A stretch of 64,000 bases of DNA from Companilactobacillus insicii (GTDB taxonomy: Bacteria; Bacillota; Bacilli; Lactobacillales; Lactobacillaceae). The first letter of the stretch is position 1. Each line of letters starts with the position of its first letter. This document shows positions 9,601-18,069 of the stretch, one piece after another. Position numbers and translations under genes: made by a program. Below the pieces are notes generated by a model. It saw only the letters and a program-made list of their open reading frames with translations. It was not told the DNA's origin and did no database searches. The stretch spans positions 1 to 64,000 of the forward strand of contig NZ_RHNU01000008.1 in assembly GCF_003946015.1 (NCBI RefSeq), given 5' to 3'.

Positions 9601-11056
9601 TATATCCGATACTACCAAATATCCATTACCAACAAATTATTCATTAGACAATCCAATAATAAATTACTCGATTGGTAATGATGGTACATTGAATGTTGGT
9701 ACTGTTGAGTACAAGAGGCTTCAAGCAAAGGGACCTCTAACAGTTACAACAAAGTATGATGATGGCACACCAGATGGTAGTATTGAGATTCCGGATGTAT
9801 CTGGAACATATGGATCCACAGGTAATTCCGAAAATGTAACAAATCTTCCGGTACCAAAGAATTACACAACAGATACCAAGTCAGTAACGTATTCAGTTGA
9901 TGATACAGGTAACTTGACAGCAACCAGTGCGATTGAATACAAGAGGCTCCAAGCAAAAGGATCTCTAACAGTTACGACGAAGTATGATGACGGCACACCA
10001 GATGGCAGTATTGAGATTCCAGACGTAACAGGAGCATATGGATCCACAAATCCTGCTTATGATATTTCGAAGTCTGTATCAAAGGATGGTTATTCGACAA
10101 ATGACAATACAATTCCCATTTCAATTGATAGCGAAGGTAAGATAACCACTACAGGAGCAGTTCACTATACCAAAAATACTCCCGACACTGTTACAGCCGA
10201 CGTAACAATCAAGTCTAATCAAGGGGATCAAATAGTTGAAAATATCTCAGGAAAACCTGGTGACCAATTTAATGTCACCGTTCCAACAATTGCAGGTTAT
10301 ACTTCAGATAAAGCTACAGTTGATGTAACGGTCAATGCAGATGGAACAATTACTGTTAATGATCCAGATAATGCGGGATATGTAACATACACTAAGACGC
10401 CAACAAACAATGGTGGTGGAGGTTCTTCAACGCCCACACCAACAAAAGAGACATCTAATGTGAATATCGATTTGGCAACTTTTGCGGATAGACCAGCTGT
10501 TCAATTGTATGATTCTAATGGTAATTTAGTTTCGTATCGTGCATTGAAATCAAACACTGATTGGCACGCTGATAAGAAGATGACTAAGGATGGTATTTCA
10601 TACTATCGTGTAGCTTCTAATGAGTGGGTCAAGATGGATGATGTGTATGTTTATAATTCAGATGATGGATATATTGAGACATATAATGACTCCAATAAGG
10701 ACTTGCTTAATGCACATCAAATTAAGTTAGATAGCCAACTTCGTCTATCAAGCGGTTGGGTAACTGACGTTTATACTTACATGAATGGTGTTAAATACTA
10801 TCGTGTTGGTAGAAATGAGTTTGTCAGTTCAAGTGATGTATTTAAGTACACGCCAATACATGCTGTTGTCCAAACTAATAATTACAACGTTACGGTTTAT
10901 AACGAACGTGGCAATGCTGTAACTAATAGACAGTTGAAGGCTAATAGTGGCTGGAGAACTGATAAGTTGGCTGTAATTAATGGGGTACAAATGTACCGTG
11001 TAGCAACTGATGAATGGGTTAAAGCCGCAGATGTATCAGTTGTCAAAGATTATTAG
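6611..11056 (+). CDS. BspA-like (DUF285) giant surface adhesin 2 with SLAP repeats
   Basis: 1481 aa paralogue of the protein at 3507. The KxYKxGKxW-like signal (RKKMIKSGKKWVVVSAL) and the first 200 residues are nearly the same. It then has an expanded DUF285 block (about 270-550) that includes tandem 26-residue units (MSYMFSTCEKIQSLDLSNWD and following) identical at DNA level. A longer stalk of MucBP-like repeats follows (about 610-1190; several are pairwise near-copies, e.g. KTHYDD...PDGTLDLGEITGDFG), then a Gly/Ser linker and three SLAP-type repeats at the end (about 1285-1481). No sortase motif. Probably a wall-bound adhesin whose length can change by repeat recombination. The function is inferred from its architecture. 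Confidence 0.85.
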   Translation: MRFIQLKHDPNAVVRKKMIKSGKKWVVVSALSFAGVLLGGAVTGLDVNADVVGTSDVSNSDSVVNTGTEPKQSKSATANVTINSNLGEETVNNVTGEVGQTVTIAVPAKEGYRADKSMIVANVNDDGTITTDESVNYTAVETAKNEVAKPEVASKPLEDDPDSSTVSADSASQMNTQSVAQKTATVSDVNSESDNLDDGGKFGDSSWYIDNGGTLHIGAGELGPEGSANWRQSEHLNDITTVKIDPGAIANSDSSYLFSGMSNVTSIDGIGNLDTRNVTNMSYMFSTCEKIQSLDLSNWDTSNVTNMSYMFSTCEKIQSLDLSNWDTSNVTNMSYMFSTCEKIQSLDLSNWDTSNVTNMSYMFSTCEKIQSLDLSNWDTSNVTNMRYMFSNCKKIQSLDLSNWDTSNVTNMSDMFHAMGSLEYLNLSSFNTEKVTDMSFMFYYVSFLNKLDLSSFDTSNVTDMKGMFEYASSVESILWDPDKFNTSNVTDMSGMFDEMGKLKSVDISKFDTSKVTYMPRMFAFDDSLESLDLSSFDTSSLAGQTASTNGMLGGTNLYKIKLGKSTGLSSRAFLIDGDWQAVGSGTESNPQGKKYTAAQIMTLYSTMPAVAETYVRLVSQVSGSLDVETLYSDKADKGSIPVDNLSGVPGGTFTVNITVPAVAGYIPYKNGTEKLVADKDGNYTTSVSAQVNGENDFSTSDTITYVKSSFIGHVIAKTHYDDDQQPDGTLDLGEITGDFGTKGTIDISDTTKYPLPANYSLDNPIINYSIDSNGNLSVDTINYIRNKVGGMLEVPTSYDDKGEGIPITTDVNELPNTPSSVEITVPSVDGYTPYKNGEMLVADGSGIYKTMVDFTIDENGEVSTSAEIHYKRDKVSGTVEVPTSYSDKADEGSIQVDNLSGVPGDALTVNITVPAVDGYTPYKNNTEKLEKDKDGNYTTSIAAQINGDNDFITGDSIVYRKSTFDVIAKTHYDDGEEPDGTLDLGEITGDFGSKGTIDISDTTKYPLPTNYSLDNPIINYSIGNDGTLNVGTVEYKRLQAKGPLTVTTKYDDGTPDGSIEIPDVSGTYGSTGNSENVTNLPVPKNYTTDTKSVTYSVDDTGNLTATSAIEYKRLQAKGSLTVTTKYDDGTPDGSIEIPDVTGAYGSTNPAYDISKSVSKDGYSTNDNTIPISIDSEGKITTTGAVHYTKNTPDTVTADVTIKSNQGDQIVENISGKPGDQFNVTVPTIAGYTSDKATVDVTVNADGTITVNDPDNAGYVTYTKTPTNNGGGGSSTPTPTKETSNVNIDLATFADRPAVQLYDSNGNLVSYRALKSNTDWHADKKMTKDGISYYRVASNEWVKMDDVYVYNSDDGYIETYNDSNKDLLNAHQIKLDSQLRLSSGWVTDVYTYMNGVKYYRVGRNEFVSSSDVFKYTPIHAVVQTNNYNVTVYNERGNAVTNRQLKANSGWRTDKLAVINGVQMYRVATDEWVKAADVSVVKDY
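7451..7840 (+). repeat. 78-bp tandem repeats in adhesin 2
   Basis: Five consecutive 78-bp units start at 7451, 7529, 7607, 7685 and 7763. The first four are identical base for base and the fifth has a few changes. Each encodes one 26-residue DUF285 unit, so gain or loss keeps the frame. Confidence 0.95.
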
Positions 11057-11061
11057 TCAAA

Positions 11062-11090
11062 AAAAATAAGCCGAGAGGCTTATTTTTTTG
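11062..11090. terminator. Bidirectional terminator between adhesin 2 and the mga-like gene
   Basis: Stem AAATAAGCC/GGCTTATTT with loop GAGA, A-rich on the left and T-rich on the right. It overlaps the stop codon of the convergent gene (11080-11082). Confidence 0.85.
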
Positions 11091-12600
11091 TCTTTGTTTT
11101 CTTTTTATCAGCATCACGGTTCTTAAGCTTATCAACGTAAACTTGATTCAAACGAACCAGTAGCCAGATATAATCAGTACGTGTATTGGTAATGTTCCAA
11201 GGAATAACTTGCATCCCTTTTGGATACAACTCTAATTCGTAATCTCTAGGTAAAATATCAAGTGTTGAGATCAATACGTCAACATCTTCGTATTGGTCAC
11301 TTGGAACAACTTGAACGAATTCCAGCGTTCTAACATTTCTTAGGACTACTTCTTCAGCTGCATTACCGGGATCAACCAGTACTTTGACATGGATATAATC
11401 TTCTTTTTGAATGGTATTGATGTAACTTGGCAGAATCTGATATAAGTCATGTGCAATAGCTTCGGCAGCATTATGAACACCGTGATATTCATCATCATCA
11501 ACATTCGCAAAGAATCCGAGTACGTTCTGATACAGAGACGATAGTGTCTTGGTATCTTCAGGATTCTTATCATAATAACTTCCCTTGATAATTTCGTCAT
11601 TAGCCATTATGTAGTAGAAGATAATATCACGTGAAACGTAGGTCATAATATCCTTTAGAACTTTTTGGTTGTGATAAACGGTCATGTCATCACGATAGTG
11701 TTCCTTTAAGAAGTCTATAAAGTGATAAACCAAAGCATAAAACTTAGGATTAATTCTGACATCGAAGTTCATTGGTTGTGCGTAAATTTCAGCACTTGGT
11801 TGGAAGACCATCTTATGGAATAAGTTAAGCAATTTATTCTCGTTATCTAGTGCATTGATTGGAACGATTGTGTAATCTTCACGACGAAGAACATCTTCAC
11901 CGAGCTTTTGGTTACCAAATACGTCATTATAAGTGTCCATGTTAGTAATATAATTGCGTTTGGTCAGCCTAATACGCGATATGGCTAGGAAATATTCAAG
12001 CTGAATATAAGTTATAGGGTTACTGAAAGTCTTGCCAGAGCGGTCAATAATGTCGTCTATATCGTCTTGCTTAATTAATGGAAATGGCCATTCTTGCCCA
12101 TGATATATGTATCAGTAGACAAAGTATGCCATCCAACGGATACTTTTTTCGTCTCCCTTGATCTCCAATGTAGAGTTGGAGATTTTTAAGCCGAAGTTTT
12201 TTAGAAATGATCTAAAAGCAGACATTCTTCGGTTTAGGGTCGACTTGCTAGTGAAGTGTTCGTTACTAAAAGCATCGAAAGAGGGATTAGCGTTAGTTAG
12301 TCCGTAATTAAATGCTTGGAAGACAATAGAGTTTTGGACCAAATACAATCTGTATGTATCGATTGCAATCTTCGAGAAATCAATAGATTCGATCTTAGTG
12401 ACTTTTGGATCCATATCCGGAGCAACATCCATAATATCTTCTAGCAATGCTTGGAAGATGTTATAAGTCTTCTGATATGTAAATTGCATTCGATTACTAA
12501 TATTGCTAAGGTTTAGCTCTTGAGGTGGCAATGACTTGATTACCGTGAGCATACGATATTTTTCAACATCTTGTTTAACTAAAAAAACTTGCTCCAACAT
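11080..12600 (-). pseudogene. Mga-family regulator interrupted by one in-frame TGA
   Basis: Reading the minus strand from ATG 12600 (ribosome site GGGGGA; the frame is open from 12654) gives an Mga-like protein: N-terminal HTH region (about 10-100), a second DNA-binding/PRD-like region, then a long C-terminal part. Translation meets TGA at 12112-12114 after MAYFVY, and the same frame then continues without another stop as YIYHGQEWPFPL... to a TAA at 11080. The total is 505 aa plus the internal stop, a normal Mga-family length. Family proteins usually have an aromatic/Trp residue at this point before the Y.G.EWPF motif, so TGG to TGA is the simplest event. It lies convergent to the adhesins, a usual kind of Mga target. 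Either half alone would lack parts of the fold. Confidence 0.75.
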
Positions 12601-12657
12601 GTTCGATTCCCCCGACTCTGGCGTATTAAATAAAACACAATTAATTTGTGACACTAC

Positions 12658-12686
12658 TTGCTACTATGGTAACATTTATTTATAAT
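12658..12686 (+). promoter_or_regulatory. Promoter of the lysine riboswitch-permease transcript
   Basis: TTGCTA (12658-12663), a 17-base spacer and TATAAT (12681-12686) place the start near 12693, just before the riboswitch. Confidence 0.75.
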
Positions 12687-12697
12687 ATTTTGTAATC

Positions 12698-12863
12698 AGA
12701 TAGAGGCGCATTGTCAATAATTAGCACTTTTGAGTACGATAGGGTACAAAGATTTAGTGTAAAAGGTGACAATGCCGAAATTATGTTACTCCTATTGGTA
12801 AGATAGTTGGGCCGTTATTTAACAAGTAACGGACTGTCGCACGTTGGTGCGTTGAGCTATTGA
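12698..12863 (+). promoter_or_regulatory. Lysine riboswitch (L box)
   Basis: The conserved L-box blocks occur in order: GATAGAGGCGC at the 5' end, AGTACGATAGGG, GACAATGCCGAA, TTGGGCCG, GGACTGTCGCAC and the closing GAGCTATT, which pairs back to the 5' GATAG. The terminator at 12882-12925 forms the expression platform: lysine binding should stop transcription before the permease. Confidence 0.85.
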
Positions 12864-12881
12864 TCATTTGGATGAAAACAT

Positions 12882-12925
12882 AATCCTTATTGTCAGTAGT
12901 TTCTTCTGGTAATAAGGATTTTTTT
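12882..12925 (+). terminator. Riboswitch-controlled terminator
   Basis: AATCCTTATT (12882-12891) pairs with AATAAGGATT (12911-12920), followed by a T run, between the L box and the permease start. Confidence 0.8.
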
Positions 12926-12955
12926 GTAAAATCCAAGATGGGGGAAACGAAAAAA

Positions 12956-14407
12956 ATGGAAAATACTGATGTAAATCGGTCGTTGAAAACTAGACATCTG
13001 TCCATGATTGCTCTTGGTGGATCAATCGGTACTGGACTCTTCGTTGCTAGTGGTTCGTCAATTTCGACAGCCGGTCCCGGAGGAGCTTTGGTGGCTTATG
13101 TCGCCATTGGTATCATGGTTTACTTTTTAATGACTAGTTTAGGAGAGATGGCTACTTATATGCCTGTTTCAGGGTCTTTTGCTACATATGCTACTAAGTT
13201 TATTGACCCTGCCTTTGGATTCGCCTTAGGGTGGAACTATTGGTTTAACTGGGCAATTACGTTAGCTGTTGATCTTTCAACTATTTCGATTGTTGTTAAG
13301 TATTGGTTCCCGAGTTGGTCATCGTGGAAGATTAGTTTGAGCTTCCTGATTGTTCTATTAATTATTAATTTGGTTTCAGTTGGTTCATTTGGTGAGACTG
13401 AATATTGGTTATCATCTATTAAGGTTACTGCTGTTATTGTCTTCTTGATCGTTGGCGTGTTGACAATAATGGGTATCCTTGGTGGTGATGGTCATGCACT
13501 TGGTTTAAGCAATTATACGTATAAGCACGCACCATTCGTTGGTGGAGTACCGGCGGTACTGAGTGTGTTCGTTGTTGCTGGATTCTCGTTCCAGGGTACT
13601 GAATTGATCGGTATCACTGCTGGTGAATCCGCAACACCTGAGAAGAGTATCCCTAAGGCTATCAAACAAGTTTTCTGGAGAATCCTTCTATTTTATATTT
13701 TATCCATTGCCGTTATTGGCGCAATTATTCCTTATACAAGTCCTAACCTTTTGGGTTCAGAGGCTGGGGATATTGCAATTAGTCCATTTACTATCGTCTT
13801 CAAGAAGGTAGGTATTCCGTTAGCTGCTGGTATTATGAATGCTGTTATTCTGACATCTGTTATTTCTGCCGCTAACTCTGGACTTTATGCTGCTAGTCGT
13901 ATGCTTTGGTCAATGAGTAAGAATGATATGGCACCACATGCCTTTGAGAGAACTAATAACCGTGGTGTTCCAGTATTCTCACTCTTACTTACAGCCTTAG
14001 TCGGTGGAGCCGCATTGTTCACTAGTTTGTATGGTGATTCATTCTATGAATTATTGGTTGCTGCCAGTGGTTTGACCGGATTCATTGCTTGGATCGGTAT
14101 TGCGTTCTCACATTATCGTTTCAGAAAAGCATATATGAATAAGGGCTACAGCTTGGATGATTTGAAGTACAAGGCTAAGTGGTTCCCATTTGGTCCAATC
14201 CTCGCTATTATTCTGGGAATTATTATCATAATTGGTCAGGATATTCGTTCATTAGTTGATTTCAACGTTATGCGTTTGTTGATCAGTTATAGTGGACTTA
14301 TCGTCTTGTTTGTCTGCTGGGCATACTACAAGATCCGTCACCATACGAAGTTCTTGAAGTTAGACGATATTGATGTTGAACATACTAAGAGACATTATCA
14401 TTATTAA
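12956..14407 (+). CDS. lysP: Lysine-specific amino acid permease (APC family)
   Basis: 483 aa, about 12 membrane helices. The family signature near the N terminus (RSLKTRHLSMIALGGSIGTG) and the GEMATYMPVSGSF segment mark the APC amino acid transporter family. The upstream lysine riboswitch makes lysine the likely substrate; protein sequence alone would not fix this. The frame is open from 12890, but that lies inside the terminator hairpin. ATG 12956 follows GGGGGAAA at good spacing. Import of lysine by proton symport is the family's role. Conserved Gly-rich helix 1 (IALGGSIGTGLFVASG) is intact. Confidence 0.88.
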   Translation: MENTDVNRSLKTRHLSMIALGGSIGTGLFVASGSSISTAGPGGALVAYVAIGIMVYFLMTSLGEMATYMPVSGSFATYATKFIDPAFGFALGWNYWFNWAITLAVDLSTISIVVKYWFPSWSSWKISLSFLIVLLIINLVSVGSFGETEYWLSSIKVTAVIVFLIVGVLTIMGILGGDGHALGLSNYTYKHAPFVGGVPAVLSVFVVAGFSFQGTELIGITAGESATPEKSIPKAIKQVFWRILLFYILSIAVIGAIIPYTSPNLLGSEAGDIAISPFTIVFKKVGIPLAAGIMNAVILTSVISAANSGLYAASRMLWSMSKNDMAPHAFERTNNRGVPVFSLLLTALVGGAALFTSLYGDSFYELLVAASGLTGFIAWIGIAFSHYRFRKAYMNKGYSLDDLKYKAKWFPFGPILAIILGIIIIIGQDIRSLVDFNVMRLLISYSGLIVLFVCWAYYKIRHHTKFLKLDDIDVEHTKRHYHY

Positions 14408-14444
14408 TTTGAATTTTTGGTAATTTTAAATTACTATATAGATA

Positions 14445-14668
14445 AATAAACAAAGCCAAGAGAGTACCTATACTGAATCTTTCAGAGAAGCGATGGTTGG
14501 TGTGAATCGCTAAGATTTTTATTCCAGTGCCCTGGCTAACGGGTAATGCCGTTCGGATTGATCCGATATAGTCTGCGAGTGCAATGTATTTGTTATACAT
14601 TGAAACTGGGTGGTACCGCGAAAAGTAGTCGATTCGTCCCTTTATGGGATGAGTGGCTACTTTTTTTG
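14445..14668 (+). promoter_or_regulatory. T-box leader of serS
   Basis: The T-box core GGGTGGTACCGCG is at 14608-14620 and an S-box-like stem I spans about 14448-14545 (AGCCAAG pairs with CCCTGGCT). A TCC triplet at 14523-14525 sits in the expected specifier position and codes for Ser, agreeing with the gene below; the specifier assignment is inference. The antiterminator competes with the terminator at 14621-14667 (GTAG...CCC/GGG...CTAC, T run). Uncharged tRNA-Ser should allow read-through. Confidence 0.9.
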
Positions 14669-14694
14669 CTTACAAATTTTAGGAGGAATAATCA

Positions 14695-15984
14695 ATGCTT
14701 GATATTAAGATGATCAGACAAAATCCAGATTGGACAAAAGATAAGTTAGCTTCACGTGGTGTTACTGCTGAAGAAATCGATCATTTGTTGGACTTGGACA
14801 AGAGCCGTCGTGATTTACTAGTTCAAAGTGAAACTTTGAAGGAAAAGAGAAATAAGGTTTCTCAAGGTATCGCTGAAAAGAAACGTAATAAAGAAAATGC
14901 TGACCAAGAAATTGCTGACATGAAGCAAGTTGGTTCAGACATTAAGGAATTAGATGCCAAGTTGGAAGATACAGCTGACAAGATGAACTATATTTTAGTT
15001 CGTCTACCTAATATTCCTGATGATTCAGTTCCAGTTGGACCTGATGAAAGTTACAATAAGGAAATCCGTAAGTGGGGAGATATTCCTGAATACAAGTTCA
15101 CACCAAAGCATCACTGGGAGATCGGTGAAGATCTTGGTATCTTAGATTTTGATCAAGCTGCTAAAGTTTCTGGTAGTCGTTTTGTTTATTACATCGGTTT
15201 GGGTGCTAGACTTGAACGTGCTGTGTACAACTTTATGTTGGATCAACACCAACAAGAAGGTTATACAGAAATGATTACACCTTACCTAGTAAATAACCAA
15301 GCAATGTTTGGTACATCTCAATTCCCTAAGTTTACTGAAGATGTTTATACGGTTATGGTTGACGAAAACCCACTAACATTGATTCCTACCGCTGAAGTTC
15401 CATTGACTAACTACTTTGCTGGTAAGATTCTTGATGGTGCTGAACTTCCTAAGAAGGTTACTGCCTTATCACCAAGCTTCCGTTCAGAAGCAGGTAGTGC
15501 CGGCCGTGATACTCGTGGATTGATCCGTATGCACCAATTCAATAAGGTTGAAATGGTTAAGATTGCTAAGCCAGAACAATCATTTGACGAATTGGAAAAG
15601 ATGACAGCCGATGCTGAAAATATCTTGAAGAAGTTGAATATCCCTTATCACGTTATTGTTCTATCAAGTGGGGATGCAAGTTTCAGTTCAACTAAGACAT
15701 ACGATCTTGAGACATGGTTGCCAGGACAAGGCAAGTATCGTGAAATCTCAAGTTGTTCAAACTGTCTAGACTTCCAAGCACGTCGTGCTCAAATTCGTTA
15801 TCGTGACGAAAATGGTAAGGCTCAACTAGTTCACACATTGAACGGTTCAGGTTTGGCTGTTGGTAGATGTGTTGCTTCAATCCTTGAAAACTATCAAAAT
15901 GAAGATGGTTCAGTAACAATTCCTGATGTTTTGGTACCATACATGGGTGGAGTAACAAAAATTACTAAAGAAAATGCGAAATAG
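14695..15984 (+). CDS. serS: Seryl-tRNA synthetase
   Basis: 429 aa, the normal length. It has an N-terminal coiled-coil arm (about 1-110, rich in Lys/Glu, for the tRNA-Ser variable arm) and a class II catalytic core: motif 2 around [20 protein letters not shown] (about 262-281) and motif 3 near [19 protein letters not shown] (about 383-401). It charges tRNA-Ser and Sec-type tRNA with serine in the cytoplasm. Ribosome site AGGAGG at 14681-14686 and ATG 14695. Single gene under T-box control. A tRNA gene follows shortly, with its own promoter. Confidence 0.97.
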   Translation: MLDIKMIRQNPDWTKDKLASRGVTAEEIDHLLDLDKSRRDLLVQSETLKEKRNKVSQGIAEKKRNKENADQEIADMKQVGSDIKELDAKLEDTADKMNYILVRLPNIPDDSVPVGPDESYNKEIRKWGDIPEYKFTPKHHWEIGEDLGILDFDQAAKVSGSRFVYYIGLGARLERAVYNFMLDQHQQEGYTEMITPYLVNNQAMFGTSQFPKFTEDVYTVMVDENPLTLIPTAEVPLTNYFAGKILDGAELPKKVTALSPSFRSEAGSAGRDTRGLIRMHQFNKVEMVKIAKPEQSFDELEKMTADAENILKKLNIPYHVIVLSSGDASFSSTKTYDLETWLPGQGKYREISSCSNCLDFQARRAQIRYRDENGKAQLVHTLNGSGLAVGRCVASILENYQNEDGSVTIPDVLVPYMGGVTKITKENAK

Positions 15985-15987
15985 ATA

Positions 15988-16016
15988 TTGACGTTTTATT
16001 AGTAGATTGATAAAAT
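15988..16016 (+). promoter_or_regulatory. Promoter of tRNA-Asn
   Basis: TTGACG (15988-15993), a 17-base spacer and TAAAAT (16011-16016), about 34 bases before the tRNA. Confidence 0.7.
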
Positions 16017-16049
16017 TTAATAGTTGTTGAAAAGCGACTATTGAATTAT

Positions 16050-16122
16050 TCCGGATTAGCTCAGTTGGTAGAGCATCTGACTGTTAATCAGGGTGTCGTC
16101 AGTTCGAGTCTGACATCCGGAG
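16050..16122 (+). tRNA. tRNA-Asn(GTT)
   Basis: 73-nt cloverleaf: acceptor TCCGGAT/ATCCGGA, D arm AGCTCAGTTGGTAGAGC, anticodon GTT at 16083-16085, T arm with GTTCGAGTC and discriminator G. No encoded CCA. Confidence 0.95.
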
Positions 16123-16155
16123 TTATATACTTAGGAAAAACCTAGGTGCGCTGAT

Positions 16156-16195
16156 AATACATCTAGTTCTTAGGAATTAGATGTATTTTTTTTAG
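16156..16195 (+). terminator. Terminator between the two tRNAs
   Basis: AATACATCTAGTTC pairs with GAATTAGATGTATT, followed by eight T. It ends the tRNA-Asn transcript. Confidence 0.75.
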
Positions 16196-16204
16196 GCGTT
16201 TTAT

Positions 16205-16277
16205 GCCATCTTAGCTCAGTTGGTAGAGCATCGGTATCGTAAACCGGCGGTCACAGGTTCAAATCCTGCAGATGGCA
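16205..16277 (+). tRNA. tRNA-Thr(CGT)
   Basis: 73-nt cloverleaf: acceptor GCCATCT/AGATGGC, D arm AGCTCAGTTGGTAGAGC, anticodon CGT (16238-16240) in loop ATCGTAA, T arm GGTTCAAATCC, discriminator A. No encoded CCA. It reads ACG. Confidence 0.93.
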
Positions 16278-16286
16278 GATATAACA

Positions 16287-16329
16287 AAAAAAGAGAGTGC
16301 TGATTTTTAATCAGTACTCTCTTTTTTTT
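16287..16329. terminator. Bidirectional terminator
   Basis: AAGAGAGTGCTGATT / AATCAGTACTCTCTT stem with A and T runs on the two sides. It serves tRNA-Thr on the plus strand and the convergent aldo/keto reductase gene on the minus strand. Confidence 0.8.
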
Positions 16330-16332
16330 GCA

Positions 16333-17328
16333 TTACTTGATTAGTTTATTTATTTCATTTACTTCGTCAGATGAGAATTCAAGATTGTCTAATGCTTTTA
16401 GATTCTCGTCCAAGTGATCATTATTAGTAGTACCGATAATAACACTAGCTACAACTGGATCTCTTAATAACCAAGCAAGTGACATTTGACTTAGAGTTTG
16501 GTGACGTCCTTTTGCAATCTCGTTCAGTGAGTTGAGCTTTGCTACTAAAGCATCTTTACCGTTGTCTAAGAGACTTGAGTTTGTGTGATGAATCTTGAAT
16601 TCATCAGTAATACCGTTAAGGTATCTGTCTGACAATAATCCTTCACACAATGGTCCATAAGCAATTACTCCCGCACCGTTATCCTTTAGTAGTTTAGCAA
16701 GACCACTAGTTTCAACGTGATTATTTAACAAGTTCATACTCATTTGATCTAGCACGAATGGAGTTCCCAATTTCTTGAATATTTCAATTGCCTTTTTCAT
16801 TTCAGGAACTTCATAATTAGAAACACCGACGTACAATGCTTTACCTGATCTAACGATATCGTTAAGTGCATAAGCTGTTTCTTCAACGGGTGTTTTGTCG
16901 TCATAGCGGTGTGCATAATAAATATCCACATAGTCAAGATTCAATCTTTGTAGTGAATCATTGATACCTTGAATCAATGACTTTCTTGATGTACCAATAC
17001 CATAAGGACCGTCATGGATTTCGTATCCAACTTTAGTTGAAATTACTAATTCATCACGATAGGCTTTTAAGTCATCCTTTAGAATTTGACCAAGGAGTTC
17101 CTCAGAAGTACCGAAGCCGGTTTCTCCATTACCATAATGATTTGCGACATCGAAGTGAAAGACACCTTTGTCAAAAGCGTGAAGGATCACATCTCGTCTG
17201 TCACTTAGTGGGGCAGCACTACCGAAGTTGCGCCATAAGCCCAATGAAATAGGTGGAAGCATCAAGCCAGTTTGGCCAGCGTGACGCACAGAATTATTTT
17301 TGTAACGATTATCTGATGCAGAATACAT
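16333..17328 (-). CDS. Aldo/keto reductase (YghZ/Kv-beta-like)
   Basis: 331 aa NAD(P)H-dependent oxidoreductase of the TIM-barrel AKR superfamily. Catalytic tetrad residues are seen: Asp and Tyr in FHFDVANHYG, Lys in VISTKVGY and His in DIYYAHRYD. The Arg-rich GTSRKSLIQGINDSLQRLNLD segment and the C-terminal IIGTTNNDHLDEN cofactor loop match the YghZ/AKR14 group, which reduces small aldehydes such as glyceraldehyde 3-phosphate or methylglyoxal. Substrate not determinable here. The frame is open from a TTG at 17352, but that lies upstream of the ribosome site GGGAGG; ATG 17328 is the better start. Monocistronic. Confidence 0.88.
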   Translation of the reverse strand: MYSASDNRYKNNSVRHAGQTGLMLPPISLGLWRNFGSAAPLSDRRDVILHAFDKGVFHFDVANHYGNGETGFGTSEELLGQILKDDLKAYRDELVISTKVGYEIHDGPYGIGTSRKSLIQGINDSLQRLNLDYVDIYYAHRYDDKTPVEETAYALNDIVRSGKALYVGVSNYEVPEMKKAIEIFKKLGTPFVLDQMSMNLLNNHVETSGLAKLLKDNGAGVIAYGPLCEGLLSDRYLNGITDEFKIHHTNSSLLDNGKDALVAKLNSLNEIAKGRHQTLSQMSLAWLLRDPVVASVIIGTTNNDHLDENLKALDNLEFSSDEVNEINKLIK

Positions 17329-17352
17329 TTCCTCAACCTCCCAATTATTCAA

Positions 17353-17860
17353 TACTACTTCATGGTAATCTAAAGAAATAGGTTACTCAAGCAGGAAGGC
17401 CACATTGTCAGACGCAAAAAAATAAGTTCGCCTCTTGGGGGGACGAACTCATTTATTTGTCACACACACTGTGTAACGGGTTACCAGTAGTGCAAGTGGC
17501 CAGATATGATTTTGTGAGGTTTCCAAATTTGTCAAAAATAGAGAGGGATTTTATTAACTAATGAAAGCATTCAATCAGTGATCATCGGAATGGGAAAATG
17601 GAAACTGACGAAACTTAACTCGTAAATATAAATTGATTGAGGGGGGCAATTCATATTTATTTTTGAGTTGTAATATAACTCGTTACGATATGAGGATGTG
17701 TACCGTAACTTGTTTTACTTATTTAATAAAAGGAAGGAATTGCATTGGCAATCATATCTGTACCCCTTTCACACTGAAGAGTATACAACATTTGTTTAAA
17801 CATTTCTATTCATATTAGACAAAAATTTTTATTTGTTTTTAACATCACAAACTATTATTT
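17353..17860. other. Gene-poor stretch, no supported gene
   Basis: About 500 bases without a convincing ORF. It holds an imperfect inverted repeat at 17412-17457 (AAATAAGTTCG / CGAACTCATTTATT) that may end a transcript, the near-palindrome GTAACGGGTTAC near 17472, and GTTACG...CGTAAC around 17684-17710. I see no known RNA family. A 61-codon frame at 17633-17818 lacks composition support. Confidence 0.5.
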
Positions 17861-17892
17861 TTGTATGATAATATAAGTACTTCTTGTTTTAC

Positions 17893-17978
17893 GGTCAGAA
17901 ACAGCAATTTGGTTAGTGAGGGAGAAGGGAAACGTTGCTATAGATGGAATTGTATGCTTTATAGATTAAAGCATATTT
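17893..17978 (+). promoter_or_regulatory. Possible structured leader with terminator upstream of nox 1
   Basis: AGCAA (about 17902) can pair with TTGCT (about 17936) around a purine-rich loop, and ATGCTTT/AAAGCAT (17953-17969) followed by TTTTTTT forms a short terminator 90 bases before the NADH oxidase start. The layout suggests attenuation, but I do not recognise the RNA. Confidence 0.3.
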
Positions 17979-17992
17979 TTTTATAAATCTTG

Positions 17993-18006
17993 GGAAAGCG
18001 TTTACG
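17993..18006. promoter_or_regulatory. Possible cre (CcpA) site upstream of nox 1
   Basis: GGAAAGCGTTTACG matches 12 of 14 positions of the cre consensus TGWAANCGNTNWCA. It lies 63 bases before the start. Carbon-catabolite control of NADH oxidase would fit lactic acid bacteria; inference only. Confidence 0.4.
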
Positions 18007-18069
18007 GAAAATAGACATTCCGTCTTTAGTAATAGTTTGAATTATCACAATAAAAGGATGGTAGATACT

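Noticed and set aside
17633-17818. 61-codon frame before NADH oxidase
   Set aside because: Composition is unlike a protein and it runs through inverted repeats; no family-like sequence.
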